This document shows positions 42,202-51,945 of a DNA stretch of 64,000 nt, in pieces. The notes under the pieces are model-generated. The model saw only the letters and a program-made list of their open reading frames with translations, made no database searches and was not told the origin of the DNA. A program made the position numbers and the translations under genes. Origin of the DNA: Xiheimicrobium sp052034585 (lineage in GTDB: Bacteria; Myxococcota; Myxococcia; Myxococcales; Myxococcaceae); assembly GCA_052034585.1 (NCBI GenBank), contig JBPOIJ010000005.1, positions 124,001 through 188,000 of the forward strand, in the 5' to 3' direction. Every line of letters starts with the position of its first letter. Position 1 is the stretch's first letter.

Positions 42202-42492
42202 ATGAGTGACGCCCCGAAGCCGCCCGAGATCCAGCTCCAGATCCAGCTCGACGACGATGTGGCCAACGGCCGCTACGCCAACATGGCGTTGGTGAACCAC
42301 ACCGAGACCGAGTTCACCTTGGACTTCATCTACGTGCAGCCGCAGCAGCCGCGCGCGAAGGTGCTCTCTCGCATCATCACGAACCCCAAGCACATGAAGC
42401 GGCTCCTCATGGCGATTCAGGAAAACCTCGCCAAGTACGAGTCGAAGTTCGGCCCGGTGGAGATCATCGACCCCGGCACCCCCGTCCACTGA
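42202..42492 (+). CDS. DUF3467 family protein
   Basis: A 96-residue protein whose body matches DUF3467: NGRYANMALVNHTETEFTLDFI, then VLSRIITNPKHMKRLLMAIQENLAKYE. Members are small stand-alone proteins of unknown function. ATG 42202 has a TAGAGA box six bases upstream. It lies alone, divergent from the hydrolase gene. Confidence 0.92.
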   Translation: MSDAPKPPEIQLQIQLDDDVANGRYANMALVNHTETEFTLDFIYVQPQQPRAKVLSRIITNPKHMKRLLMAIQENLAKYESKFGPVEIIDPGTPVH

Positions 42493-42585
42493 ACGGTGGA
42501 GTCGTCAGCTTGCGTCGACGGTCGGACCAGCGTCGAATGCACGACCGAGGTGAATGTGGCTCGCGGGTGCCCGTCGCTCACTCCG

Positions 42586-43365
42586 ATGAAGTGGCTGCTC
42601 CCGCTCGGCGCCTGCCTGACGTTGTGGGCTGCGCCTTCGCTCGCCTGTGAGAACGGCATTCGGCTCTTCCCCGCGCCGGGCGCGACCGTTCCCACCAACG
42701 TGCAGTTCGTCCTCGAGGGCGTCCTCGGGGAGCAGGAGCGCGTCGCCAAGCTCGTCGGAGGCACCGAGCTCGCCTTGCTGGGTGGGCCCGAGCCCATCGG
42801 CGTGGCGGTGGAGAAGGGCTGGTCGTCGACGATGAATCGGGTGGCCGTGCGGCTCAAGCCCAAGCACGCGCTCGCCCCGAACACCGAGTACACCCTCACC
42901 ATCGGCCGCGCCTTGCCCGCGGTGAAGTTGCTCAACGACTCCTGGGGCGACAACACCGCGCGGTGGAAGACGGGCCCCTCGGCCGATACGGCCGCGCCCA
43001 AGTTCACGACCCGGCCAGCGACCTCCGAGGGCTTCTACCAGCGCACCCGCGACGGGCTCACCCGCACCCTGAAGCTGCGCACCGTGGTGGCCGACCTGGG
43101 CGTCACCTACGTGCTCGTCTCCATGCAGCGCGCTCGCGGCATCGCCGCCAAGCAGCAGTACCCGGTGCCCGTCGACGCCGACGCCTTCGTGCTCGGTCAC
43201 GACATCTGCTCCGGCAGCTTCGGCTTCGACGACGGCCGCGCCTACAAGGTGTCGGTGGAATTGTTCGATGCCGCCGGCATCAGTGGTGGAAAGCCCGTCG
43301 CGCTCGAGCTCTCGGCGCCGAAGCCGACCGAGCCGCTCCCCGAAGAGTCACCCGACAAGAAATAG
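42586..43365 (+). CDS. Exported protein with Ig-like domains, unknown function
   Basis: A 259-residue protein with signal MKWLLPLGACLTLWAAPSLA cleaved before CENGIRLFP. The mature part reads as two beta-sandwich domains (APGATVPTNVQFVLEG, RVAVRLKPKHALAPNTEYTLTIG as in bacterial Ig-like domains; then LRTVVADLGVTYVLVSMQRARG). ATG 42586 is chosen for its signal peptide; a longer frame from 42496 has none. Confidence 0.78.
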   Translation: MKWLLPLGACLTLWAAPSLACENGIRLFPAPGATVPTNVQFVLEGVLGEQERVAKLVGGTELALLGGPEPIGVAVEKGWSSTMNRVAVRLKPKHALAPNTEYTLTIGRALPAVKLLNDSWGDNTARWKTGPSADTAAPKFTTRPATSEGFYQRTRDGLTRTLKLRTVVADLGVTYVLVSMQRARGIAAKQQYPVPVDADAFVLGHDICSGSFGFDDGRAYKVSVELFDAAGISGGKPVALELSAPKPTEPLPEESPDKK

Positions 43366-43559
43366 TGTGCAGTCGAGGGAACAGGTGTCGGTTGGAGTGG
43401 GCTGCCGATCGTCGACAGCCGTGGGCAGAAACGCCAATGATCGTGACATCGCGCGAGCCCCATGGAGCGCTAAGCCGCCGCGGGTGTTCGGCTTTGCGTT
43501 GATCAACCAGCGCTTGGCAAGGCCCTCGCAGTGGAGCCCCTCGTTCAAGGGGACTCCGA
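43366..43559. other. Intergenic region (194 bp), nothing definite
   Basis: Lies between two same-strand exported-protein genes. Only the ribosome site AAGGGGAC ahead of ATG 43560 is clear. Confidence 0.4.
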
Positions 43560-43979
43560 ATGCGCGCCTTCACTCTGATGATCGTGGCAGCAGCGACGAG
43601 CGCGTGCGTCGGAGCCTACTCCGCGACCCCCGAGGAGCTCGCCCGCTACGAGTTCGTCGCCGACGTGCGGGTGAACCCGACCGCCCCGCAGCCTGGCCGC
43701 AACGTCAGCCTGTCGGTCGAGCTGGTCAGCCGATCGAACGCGCTCGTCGTCGTCGACGTGGTGCTCAGGGCCGTTCGCCCCGACGGCTCGATCATGCATA
43801 CCCAGGTGTGGCGCGAGGTGAAGTTCCACCCTGAGGAAGTGTGGAACCTCACCCAGGGCTTCGTGCCGAGAAACGACGAGAAGGGCACCTTCATCATCGA
43901 GCTCGAGACTCGCGAGTCCGGCACGGACAAGCTGCTGTGGGAGGGCGACGGCCCGAGCCTCACCTTCCGCCCGCTCTGA
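43560..43979 (+). CDS. Small lipoprotein with single beta-sandwich domain
   Basis: A 139-residue protein: signal MRAFTLMIVAAATSAC with lipobox TSAC, then one Ig-like/FxLD-type domain (VNPTAPQPGRNVSLSVELVSRSNALVVVDVV, GTFIIELETRESG). ATG 43560 follows AAGGGGAC at good spacing. No family recognised. Confidence 0.8.
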   Translation: MRAFTLMIVAAATSACVGAYSATPEELARYEFVADVRVNPTAPQPGRNVSLSVELVSRSNALVVVDVVLRAVRPDGSIMHTQVWREVKFHPEEVWNLTQGFVPRNDEKGTFIIELETRESGTDKLLWEGDGPSLTFRPL

Positions 43980-44093
43980 CGCCGAGCCTCGAGGACGTTC
44001 GTCGGACGCTGACTCGACCTCGATGACGTGGAGCGTCGAGGGAGTGAGCGACTTCTCTCGCCTCACCTGGGTTCCTTGCCAGAGTCCCCCGCC

Positions 44094-45476
44094 ATGCTCG
44101 AACGCGTTCTGATCTGCAGTGTCCTGGCGTCCGTCGTCTTGGGCTGTGATCCCGCTGCCGGAGTCGATGGAGGGACCGCTGGAGGACGTGCGGGTGGCAC
44201 CTCCTCGATGGGTGGTGGTGCCGCGGGTGGATCGGCGGGCGGATCGACGGCGGGCGGCTCGACGGCTGGTGGGTCGACGGCGGGCGGATCGACGGCGGGT
44301 GGCACGACGGCGGGTGGATCGACGGCGGGCGGGTCGACGGCGGGCGGCTCGACGGCCGGTGGATCGACGGCTGGCGGCTCGACGGCTGGCGGATCGACGG
44401 CTGGTGGATCGACGGCTGGTGGCTCGACGGCTGGTGGCTCGGCGGCGGGTGGCTCGACGGCCGGTGGCTCGACGGCTGGCGACGCGGGAACGCCCCTCTT
44501 CATCGACCGGTTCGAGTACGACGTTCAACGCGACGCGGGCTCGAAGTTCGTCGCCGGGAGCCCGTTCATCCAAGCGGGTTGGAACTACGGCAAAGACGCC
44601 GTGCTCAATGGTCCCGGCGCAGGCGGCTTGCTCTACACGGCGACCTCGATTCCCGGCTTCACCGGCTCGTTTCCCGGCCTCAACTCGACGCGCGTGTTGG
44701 CGGTCGAAGCGAAGGCCGGAACCGGAGCGAGCTGCATCTCTCCCGGTGGCTGGTGCCAGACGGACTTCTACCTCGAGTACGGAGACACCAACGCGGGCTC
44801 GTTCGACACCGTGCCGACCGACGTGTGGTTCCAGCACTGGATCTACGTCGCCGACGCGGTGCCGCAGCGCTCGCTCTTCCCTCCAACAGGTCGGCTCGGA
44901 AAGTGGATCTACCCGACGCGAAACAGCTACCCCTCCTCGAACCTGGAGTGGCTGCTCAACCTCTCCGGCGTGATGATCGACGACGAGACCGTGATGGGTG
45001 GCTCGGGGAACGAGCTCGACATCGGCATGACCAGCCTCGCCGTTCAGCTCAACCTCACCGACACCGACGGCAACATCTTCACCGACGGCCGCGCCTACGC
45101 GTTGGGCACGCTCGGCTACGCAGGGACCGCGCCTGGTCGACTCACTCCGATGACTGCCAACCAGTGGTGGCTCATGCGCATCCACATCGACCACAGCGTG
45201 ACGCCCGGTGTGGTGGAGATGTGGATTCGCCCACGCACCGGCGCCTTCGTGAAGACGATCGACACCGCGGCGACGACCCACGTGCAGTGGAACCCGGTGA
45301 ACCGAACCCAGGGCCATCGCGGGTTCCGGTTCCCCACCACGATGAACAACTACTACCAGAACCCCAGCGCACAGACGACGCACGGTGACTGGTGGATCTA
45401 CATCGACGACTTCGCGATCGCGCGCGGCGTGCACGCCGGAGGCCGAGGCGTCGACGATCTCCCGAGCTACCCGTGA
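44094..45476 (+). CDS. Lipoprotein with (GGSTA)16 stalk and polysaccharide-lyase-like domain
   Basis: A 460-residue lipoprotein (LICSVLASVVLGC) with a stalk of sixteen GGSTA pentapeptides (residues about 49-128). A beta-sandwich domain follows (FIDRFEYDV, DVWFQHWIYVADAV, NQWWLMRIHIDHSVTPGVVEMWIRP, DWWIYIDDFAIARG), resembling the concanavalin/polysaccharide-lyase-type domain of the MYXO-CTERM protein at 20057. The two therefore look like the same fold anchored in different ways. Its stop overlaps the next start (GTGA). The substrate is unknown. Confidence 0.85.
   Translation: MLERVLICSVLASVVLGCDPAAGVDGGTAGGRAGGTSSMGGGAAGGSAGGSTAGGSTAGGSTAGGSTAGGTTAGGSTAGGSTAGGSTAGGSTAGGSTAGGSTAGGSTAGGSTAGGSAAGGSTAGGSTAGDAGTPLFIDRFEYDVQRDAGSKFVAGSPFIQAGWNYGKDAVLNGPGAGGLLYTATSIPGFTGSFPGLNSTRVLAVEAKAGTGASCISPGGWCQTDFYLEYGDTNAGSFDTVPTDVWFQHWIYVADAVPQRSLFPPTGRLGKWIYPTRNSYPSSNLEWLLNLSGVMIDDETVMGGSGNELDIGMTSLAVQLNLTDTDGNIFTDGRAYALGTLGYAGTAPGRLTPMTANQWWLMRIHIDHSVTPGVVEMWIRPRTGAFVKTIDTAATTHVQWNPVNRTQGHRGFRFPTTMNNYYQNPSAQTTHGDWWIYIDDFAIARGVHAGGRGVDDLPSYP
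44238..44477 (+). repeat. 15-bp tandem coding repeat x16, pentapeptide GGSTA
   Basis: Sixteen in-frame 15-bp units (GGCGGATCGACGGCG and synonymous variants), with one GGTTA and one GGSAA unit, forming the stalk of the 44094 lipoprotein. Confidence 0.9.
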
Positions 45477-46207
45477 GCCGGACGGACCCGCTCGGGTTCC
45501 AGACTCCGCTCGTCGATTGGTTCTTCGAGGTGAAGGCGCTGAGGCCCGCGCTCGAGAAGGCCGCGAAGAAGACCGTCGAACGCATCGTGTGGCTCGAGGG
45601 CGACTGCAACCCGCTCGACCCTGAGCCGTGGCGTTGGCAGCGGGCTGGCCACTCGACCGCGGTGCTCGCGAAGAGAGCGCCGGGCAAGTCGGCGGCCGCT
45701 CGAAAAGGTCACCTCGAGTGTGGGCTCGATTCACTCGGTCGCCTCGTCACGAGCCGTCAGTACGTCGGCACGCCCAAGCCGTACCTCAACCTCTCCTTCT
45801 TCCTTCCGCCAGACTCGCTCGGCGAGCACGGGCGCGTTCGCGGCGTGCGCTACCCGACGGACGACTACCGCTTCTCTCCACCGGAGATGGTGGTCGAGTT
45901 CCTCCTCGATGGCGCCGGTCAGGTCGTTCACCGCGAGTCCTACGCGAACCTCTCGCTCTGGCCGGCGAAGGGAGAACCGACCGAAGCCGATCGCGAGGCA
46001 CTCAAGAACGCGCCTCCGCACAACGTGTCGCATCTGCGGGTGAACTTCGAGTGGCGGGGGAACGAGTTCATCGGGGCCGACGACGGGCTCGTCTACGACC
46101 GCGAGCAGGGCCTGGAACGCATCTGGCGGAAGAACCACACCCGCGCGTCCGGCATCGAGGTGAGGTGGAAGCGGGGCAAACGCAAGGGCTGGCCCTTCGT
46201 CGTTTGA
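45473..46207 (+). CDS. Unknown cytoplasmic protein coupled to lipoprotein gene
   Basis: A 244-residue protein without a signal peptide; GTG 45473 overlaps the preceding stop (GTGA). It is rich in Trp, Arg and Lys (WFFEVKALRPALEKAAKKTVERIVWLEGD, LVYDREQGLERIWRKNHTR, basic C-terminus GKRKGWPFVV). No recognised family. Translational coupling to a surface lipoprotein is the only functional clue. Confidence 0.78.
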   Translation: MSRTDPLGFQTPLVDWFFEVKALRPALEKAAKKTVERIVWLEGDCNPLDPEPWRWQRAGHSTAVLAKRAPGKSAAARKGHLECGLDSLGRLVTSRQYVGTPKPYLNLSFFLPPDSLGEHGRVRGVRYPTDDYRFSPPEMVVEFLLDGAGQVVHRESYANLSLWPAKGEPTEADREALKNAPPHNVSHLRVNFEWRGNEFIGADDGLVYDREQGLERIWRKNHTRASGIEVRWKRGKRKGWPFVV

Positions 46208-46232
46208 AGGCGGGGTGTGCTTGAGTTCGCGA

Positions 46233-48812
46233 ATGCTCGTCGCGCGGCCCTCGCTGAAGTGCGTCCTCGCTGCCTGCTGTGGGTTGGTGGCGTGCACCGG
46301 CCTCGTCGGAAACCCGGACCCCACCGACGGAGGATTGAGCGAGCCCGACGCCGGCTTCGAGGTCGATGCAGGTTCGCAGTGTCCAACCGGGCAGCACTGG
46401 TGCGCGACGCAGTGTCTGTCGAACGACTCGGTGGACTCGTGCGGCGATCGCTGCGGCGCCTGCCCCGTTCCCTCTGGCGGGAGCGCGACCTGCATGGCCG
46501 GCGCGTGCGTTCCCCAATGCCCTTCGGGCGCGTTGCTCTGTGCCGGCGCGTGTCGACCAGCTGCGCAGGGCCCGTGCGTCGACCCGCTCAACGTTCCTGT
46601 GAACACCTTCGTGAAGTTGGCCACCAACGGGCTGGGGACTCGGGCGGGCGGAGCGCTCGTGCACGACGGCGCGAGCGGCCAGTTCCTCCTCCTCGGTGGG
46701 TGGCGCGGCTTCCGGATGATGGCCGAGCCGTACGACGTGCTGTCGCTGACGCTCGAAGAGAAGGTCTGGAAGAACGTGCACCCCGTCGACAAGCAGGCGA
46801 GCTGGGGTCCGGAGGTCGGCAACTCCCTCGCGCCGCTCTTCAACAGCCCGTACTGGGCCGACCGCGATCCCCAGGGCGTCGCGCGGCCGAACTACGAGGT
46901 CGACTCGCCTCCCGGCACCACCTCGTATCAGCAGTACGCCTTCCTCGAAGCGGACCGCGCGGTGCTCTTTCATCTGCGCAACCGCACCTTCCGCTACGAC
47001 GTCGCCGCGCGCACCTGGTCGTTCCCGCAGTTGATGGTCGAGCCGAGCGGAGGCCCCACCAAGCTCCTCCATCGCTGGGGCTCGATGGCGTCGCTCGCGT
47101 CGAAGGTGTTGCTCTTCGGCGGCGCGGGCATGGAGACCGACGCGGCCGAGCCCGGCACCTGGCTCTTCGAGAACGGGCAGTGGCGTCAGCTCAACGGCGC
47201 CCCACGACCTTCACCGCGGGCGCTCGCGGGGCTCTCGGTCGACCCGGTTCGCCGCAAGGCGCTGCTCTTCGGCGGTGACGGGCTCGATCGCCTGCACGGC
47301 GACACGTGGATCTTCGACTTCGACACCGACGCGTGGACGCAGGTGACGCCGGCGCACGCACCGAAGCCTCGCGGTGGCGGCAAGCTCCTCTACCTGCCGA
47401 CCTCGGGCGAGACGGTGCTCGTCGGCGGGCTCGAGTTCACCAGCACCACCGACTACGTCGCCGCCGTCTATCGCCCTCACCCGTTGGCCATCTGGCGGTT
47501 CGACTGGACACAGCGCGACTGGCAACTGGTGAAGGCGTTCGCGATGGGGGCCACGGCGCCGTCGTTGAACAACGAGTTTGCGCTCTCGGCAGCGGCCTCA
47601 CCCGGTGACTACGTCGTCATCGTCGTCAACACCGATCGGTACGATCTCACCAAGAGCGAGACCTGGGCCCTTCGCGTCGATCCAACCGCGCGAGACGGAG
47701 CCGCCGAGCCTGGCCTGCTCGCGACCTCGAACGAGGCATACCGAGAAGGGCCCTACGCCAAGGCGTTCTACGAAGACGCGGGCGTTCCGGGCGCGACCGA
47801 ACGAGCCGCCATCGACGCCCGCATCGCGAGCGCACCCGACAACAAGTGGATCGCCATCACCCCTCCGCGCGTCCCCGCCTTCAACGTGGACTGGGGCACG
47901 GCCGTGTTCGACGTCGATCACGGCGCCATGCTGCGCTGGTCTGGCGGGCACTCGGCGTACCCGGGGAACAACGTGCTCCTCTACCGCCCCTCGACCAACC
48001 GCTACGACATCAGCGATCGCCCCGAGTTCCTCGTCGACCAGTGCTACGCGAACGGAGGCATCACCGGCTGGACGCCGCGCGGTCGGCCCTTCATGCAAGG
48101 CCACTCGTGGAAGATGTACGCGTACAGCCCACGGCTGGCGCGCATGGTGCTCCACGGCGAGCCCTTCACGTACTTCTTCGATCCGGTGACGAACGAGTTC
48201 GACCGAACGCGGCTCACCCAGGCGATGGGCACCGGCCACTCGAACATGCTCGTCGCGGTGCCGAGCGGTGTGCTCGCGTGGACTCGAACGGGCTTCTGGA
48301 AGCTCGAGGCGATCGCGGGGCCGTGGGCGCGCGTCACCACCACGGGGCCGACGGTGCCCGCCCCCTTCGGTGACACCAGCGCGGTGGTCTACGACTCGAT
48401 GCGGAACCGGCTGCTCCTCGTACCCGACGGCAACGCGCAGGTGTTCGCGCTCGACGTCGCCACCAACCAGGTGACCGCGCTCGCTCCCTCCGGCCGCGCC
48501 GACATGATGGCCAATGGCCCGAAGAGCCATCTCCGCGAGAGCCTCTACCTCGCTGGCGACGACGTCACGGTGGTGTTCGCGAGCTATGCGTATTCGACGG
48601 CCAACCCGAACCAGGTGCCCGTGTACGACGGGGCGACGAACCGCTGGTACGCGTACACCATCGACACCACCGACCTGCGGGAGCGCTACGGCAACTCGTT
48701 CGCCGTCGTGTGGGACCCGACGCACCAGCGCATCTGGGGCTTCGGCCAACGCAACGCGGTCTACCTGCTCAAGTTCGACAAGCAGACCGCGACGAAGGTG
48801 CCGCTCGACTGA
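46233..48812 (+). CDS. Kelch-repeat (galactose-oxidase-like propeller) lipoprotein
   Basis: An 859-residue lipoprotein (CVLAACCGLVAC) with a Cys-rich Stig-type segment (CPTGQHWCATQCLSND, CGDRCGACP) and a beta-propeller built of kelch-like blades: GGALVHDGASGQFLLLGGW, KVLLFGGAGMETD, RRKALLFGGDGLDRLHGDTWIFD, DTSAVVYDSMRNRLLLVPDG, NSFAVVWDPTHQRIWGFG. Start ATG 46233 is chosen for the signal; GTG 46215 is a longer option. Its stop TGA abuts the convergent helicase stop (TGATCA). It is likely an adhesion or carbohydrate-binding surface protein; no copper-oxidase ligands were identified. Confidence 0.86.
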   Translation: MLVARPSLKCVLAACCGLVACTGLVGNPDPTDGGLSEPDAGFEVDAGSQCPTGQHWCATQCLSNDSVDSCGDRCGACPVPSGGSATCMAGACVPQCPSGALLCAGACRPAAQGPCVDPLNVPVNTFVKLATNGLGTRAGGALVHDGASGQFLLLGGWRGFRMMAEPYDVLSLTLEEKVWKNVHPVDKQASWGPEVGNSLAPLFNSPYWADRDPQGVARPNYEVDSPPGTTSYQQYAFLEADRAVLFHLRNRTFRYDVAARTWSFPQLMVEPSGGPTKLLHRWGSMASLASKVLLFGGAGMETDAAEPGTWLFENGQWRQLNGAPRPSPRALAGLSVDPVRRKALLFGGDGLDRLHGDTWIFDFDTDAWTQVTPAHAPKPRGGGKLLYLPTSGETVLVGGLEFTSTTDYVAAVYRPHPLAIWRFDWTQRDWQLVKAFAMGATAPSLNNEFALSAAASPGDYVVIVVNTDRYDLTKSETWALRVDPTARDGAAEPGLLATSNEAYREGPYAKAFYEDAGVPGATERAAIDARIASAPDNKWIAITPPRVPAFNVDWGTAVFDVDHGAMLRWSGGHSAYPGNNVLLYRPSTNRYDISDRPEFLVDQCYANGGITGWTPRGRPFMQGHSWKMYAYSPRLARMVLHGEPFTYFFDPVTNEFDRTRLTQAMGTGHSNMLVAVPSGVLAWTRTGFWKLEAIAGPWARVTTTGPTVPAPFGDTSAVVYDSMRNRLLLVPDGNAQVFALDVATNQVTALAPSGRADMMANGPKSHLRESLYLAGDDVTVVFASYAYSTANPNQVPVYDGATNRWYAYTIDTTDLRERYGNSFAVVWDPTHQRIWGFGQRNAVYLLKFDKQTATKVPLD

Positions 48813-51749
48813 TCAGGCGAACAGCGCGAGCAGATCGTCCTTGGTGAGCGCGGTCGTCGGTTGCCCATCACCCAGCGCCGCTTCGAAGAGCGCGCGCTTC
48901 TTCTCCTGCAAGGTGAGGATTCGCTCTTCCACCGTGCCGAGCGAGACGAGCCGATAGACGAGCACGGGCTTGTCCTGCCCGATGCGATGCGCGCGGTCGG
49001 CGGCCTGCTGCTCCACCGCCGGGTTCCACCACGGGTCGACGAGGAAGACGTGATCCGCCGCGGTGAGGGTGAGCCCGGTGCCGCCCGCCTTGAGGGAGAT
49101 GAGCATCACCGGCGGCCCGGCCTCGGTCTGGAACTCGCTCACCAGCTCGCCGCGGTTGGTGGTGGAGCCGTCGAGCCGCGAGTAGCCAATGGAGGCCTGC
49201 TTCAGCTCCGGTTCGATGAGATCGAGCAGGGAGGTCCACTGGGAGAAGACGAGCGCCTTGTGGCCGTCGTCCACCGCGGTGCGGAGCGCGTCGACCAACG
49301 TCTGCACCTTCGACGAGCTGACCGCGTGCTGACCGGGAATGAGGCCCACGTGACACGCCGCCTGACGCAGCCGGAGCAGCGCCTCGAGCGCCTTGAGCAC
49401 GCTGCCGCCTTGGCCGAGCAGCTTCACCACCTCGTCCTTCGTCGCGGCGTGAATCGCGTCGTAGGTCGCGCGCTCGCGCTCATCGAGGGTGACGTGCCGA
49501 ATGACCTCGGTGCGCGGCGGGAGATCGGTCGCCACGTCCTTCTTGAGCCGGCGCAGCACGAAGGGCTTGAGGCGTTTGCGCAGCTCGACGGCTGCGTCTT
49601 GCCTGCCGTCGGCGATCGGCCGGGCGAGCTGCTCGTCGAACTCGCGGCGGGCGCCGAGGAGGCCCTGGTTGGTGAAGTGGGTGAGGCTCCAGAGCTCGTC
49701 GAGGCGGTTCTCGACCGGCGTGCCGGAGAGCGCGAGGCGGAAGCGCGCGTCGAGCGAGAAGGCGGCCTTCGCGGCCTGGCTCTCGGGGTTCTTGATGGCC
49801 TGCGCTTCGTCGAGCACCACCGCGCTCCAGGGGCGTGAGGCGAGCGTCGGTTGGTCGAGCCGGAGGATCGCGTAGGTCGTCAGGGTGACGTCGGCGTCGT
49901 CGAGCGTGCGCTGCGGCCCATGGTAGGTGTTCACCGTCAGCGCCGGTCGGAAGCGCCTCAGCTCGGCGGCCCAGTTCGCGAGCACGCTGGTGGGACAGAC
50001 GACGAGCGAGCCTCTGCCCAAGACGCAGATGGTCTGGAGCGTCTTGCCCAACCCCATGTCGTCGGCGAGCACGCCACCCAAGCCCGCGCGCTGGAGGAAC
50101 TGGAGCCAGCCGACGCCGTGCAGCTGATACGGCCGGAGCGTGGCGGTGAGATCGACCGGGAGCGTCGGAGGCGGGAGCGACTCGAAGCCCCGAGCGAGCG
50201 GTTCGAGCTGTTCGAGCCCGAGGGGGCGCGGTTGCTCGAGCGAGTCGCAGAGCTCGGCGAGCTTCGGCAACGCGTGGTTCGCCAGCGTGCCCCTTTCGCT
50301 CTTCGCGGCCAGCAGCGCGGCGATGCGGGCGCCTTGCGACTCGAGGAACTCGGCCGGGAGCTGCGCCCAGCCACCGCCTTCGATCGGCACCAGGCCGTAG
50401 CCCTCTTCCCACGCTCGCAGCACCGCCGCGCCGTCGATGCTCGTCGGCATGTCGGCCGTGCCCCCCTTCAGCTCGAACTCGAAGCCGAAGGTGACGCCGG
50501 GCGCTCCCTGCTGCCCGCGCTCCTCGAGCCGCAACCGGGGAACGAGGGTGACGTTGGGCGAGAGCTTCTTCGCGGCGTCTCCGGTCAACCCGCCACGCCA
50601 GGCGCGCAGCCGATCAGCGAAGCGCACTGCGTCCGGGCCGTTGACGGTGGTGCGCCGCCCGGGAACGAGGTCGAGCGTCTCGCGGAGGTGTTGGACGACG
50701 CGCTGCTCCTTCGTCTCGTCGCGAATGGGAACGCTGCCGCGGAGATGGACGAGGCGGCCTCCATCGATGCGGACGTGCGGCGGCGCGCCGTAGACGAGGG
50801 TGGGGAGCACCGAGAGGCCCTGCTCGAGCTGGTTCACCTCGAGAAGAATCCGCGGCTCGAGGCTCGCGTCGATGCGCGGCAGCCGCTTGGAGGCGATCTC
50901 CACCGGGAACCGGCGCGCCAGCTCGGGGAGCGTGGTGGCGCTCACCTCTCCAGCCTGACTCGCCGGGTAGCGCTTCACCGAGGGCAGCCGCTCGAGCCAC
51001 GCCCCAGTGAACGCGGTCTCGCCGAGGCGAACGATGGAGTCGCCGCTCACCGCCACGCCCGCTGCCAGCACCTCGCCGAGCCGTGGGTCTCGCTCCACCG
51101 TCACCACGATGGCGTCTCCATCGTCACGCGCGGTCACTCGAGGCAGCACGGGGTCGGGGGCGATCGCGACGGGCCGGCCGTCGAGCAGCACGGTGCGCGC
51201 CGGCACCAGGACGTTGAGCAGCGCCTCCACGCGCTCCGGGGGCAGCGCGAGCCGGGTCTTCTTCTCGAGGAGCCGATCGGCGGAGAGGTCGTGCTGCTCG
51301 ATCTGCAGCCCCTTCGCCTCGGCGGGGTTGGCGAGCACCTGGGTGAGCGAGTCGAGCGGCGTTTCCTGGCCGTCGGGCGAGACGATGGAGCGGGAGACCT
51401 GTAGCCCGTTCTCGACGCGGAGGAGCCGGTACACGACTCGGGAGAACCGGCTCTGCACCGTCTGCACCGCGCCCTCGCTGCCTGCTTCCTTGAGGGTGAT
51501 CGCCGCCGCGACCGAGTGCTCGCAGGGGTCGACCGTCGAGGGGCAGTTGCATTCCCACGCGGCGTCCTTCGGGTAGAGCACCACCGTCCACGGCACCGGG
51601 CGGCTCCCTTTCACTCGGAGCACGACCTCGGAGCCATCGGCCGACTCCTGCGCGACCGCACCCGCTCGCGAGAGCTTCACCCCGTTCGACCAGACGCCTG
51701 GCTTTGCTTCGGCACGAATGGCCTCGAGCAGGGTGGCGGCGTCGCTCAT
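48813..51749 (-). CDS. SNF2-family helicase with N-terminal SWIM zinc finger
   Basis: A 978-residue SWI2/SNF2 ATPase. A SWIM finger near residues 67-78 (CNCPSTVDPCEH) is followed by a large beta-rich region. The helicase core shows LADDMGLGKTLQTI (motif I), VVLDEAQAIKN (II), LALSGTPVENRLDELWSL (III), VFSQWTSLLDL, LKAGGTGLTLTAADHVFLVDPWWNPAVE (V) and DRAHRIGQDKPV (VI). It is a DNA translocase of the bacterial SWIM-SNF2 type, presumed to act in transcription or repair. ATG 51749 is used; GTG 51776 would add nine residues. Confidence 0.95.
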   Translation of the reverse strand: MSDAATLLEAIRAEAKPGVWSNGVKLSRAGAVAQESADGSEVVLRVKGSRPVPWTVVLYPKDAAWECNCPSTVDPCEHSVAAAITLKEAGSEGAVQTVQSRFSRVVYRLLRVENGLQVSRSIVSPDGQETPLDSLTQVLANPAEAKGLQIEQHDLSADRLLEKKTRLALPPERVEALLNVLVPARTVLLDGRPVAIAPDPVLPRVTARDDGDAIVVTVERDPRLGEVLAAGVAVSGDSIVRLGETAFTGAWLERLPSVKRYPASQAGEVSATTLPELARRFPVEIASKRLPRIDASLEPRILLEVNQLEQGLSVLPTLVYGAPPHVRIDGGRLVHLRGSVPIRDETKEQRVVQHLRETLDLVPGRRTTVNGPDAVRFADRLRAWRGGLTGDAAKKLSPNVTLVPRLRLEERGQQGAPGVTFGFEFELKGGTADMPTSIDGAAVLRAWEEGYGLVPIEGGGWAQLPAEFLESQGARIAALLAAKSERGTLANHALPKLAELCDSLEQPRPLGLEQLEPLARGFESLPPPTLPVDLTATLRPYQLHGVGWLQFLQRAGLGGVLADDMGLGKTLQTICVLGRGSLVVCPTSVLANWAAELRRFRPALTVNTYHGPQRTLDDADVTLTTYAILRLDQPTLASRPWSAVVLDEAQAIKNPESQAAKAAFSLDARFRLALSGTPVENRLDELWSLTHFTNQGLLGARREFDEQLARPIADGRQDAAVELRKRLKPFVLRRLKKDVATDLPPRTEVIRHVTLDERERATYDAIHAATKDEVVKLLGQGGSVLKALEALLRLRQAACHVGLIPGQHAVSSSKVQTLVDALRTAVDDGHKALVFSQWTSLLDLIEPELKQASIGYSRLDGSTTNRGELVSEFQTEAGPPVMLISLKAGGTGLTLTAADHVFLVDPWWNPAVEQQAADRAHRIGQDKPVLVYRLVSLGTVEERILTLQEKKRALFEAALGDGQPTTALTKDDLLALFA

Positions 51750-51945
51750 GGCCGGCCGCTCTACCTCACGATTCACTCGGGTGCCCTACGCGAGTCGGTG
51801 GCGACTCCCAGGAGTGGGTCCCTTCCCACCGCTCGCGCCGACCCACCTCCTCGGGACGTCGAGCCGGAAATTCGGCGAGGGTCTGTCGCGTTGACCGGCC
51901 TGGTTGTGGTTTGAATACGAGGTCCGGCCGATTCGAAGACTCCCG

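Noticed and set aside
42147..42266. Longer N-terminus for the alpha/beta hydrolase
   Set aside because: It would overlap the start of the divergent DUF3467 gene and adds Ser/Trp-rich sequence without homology.
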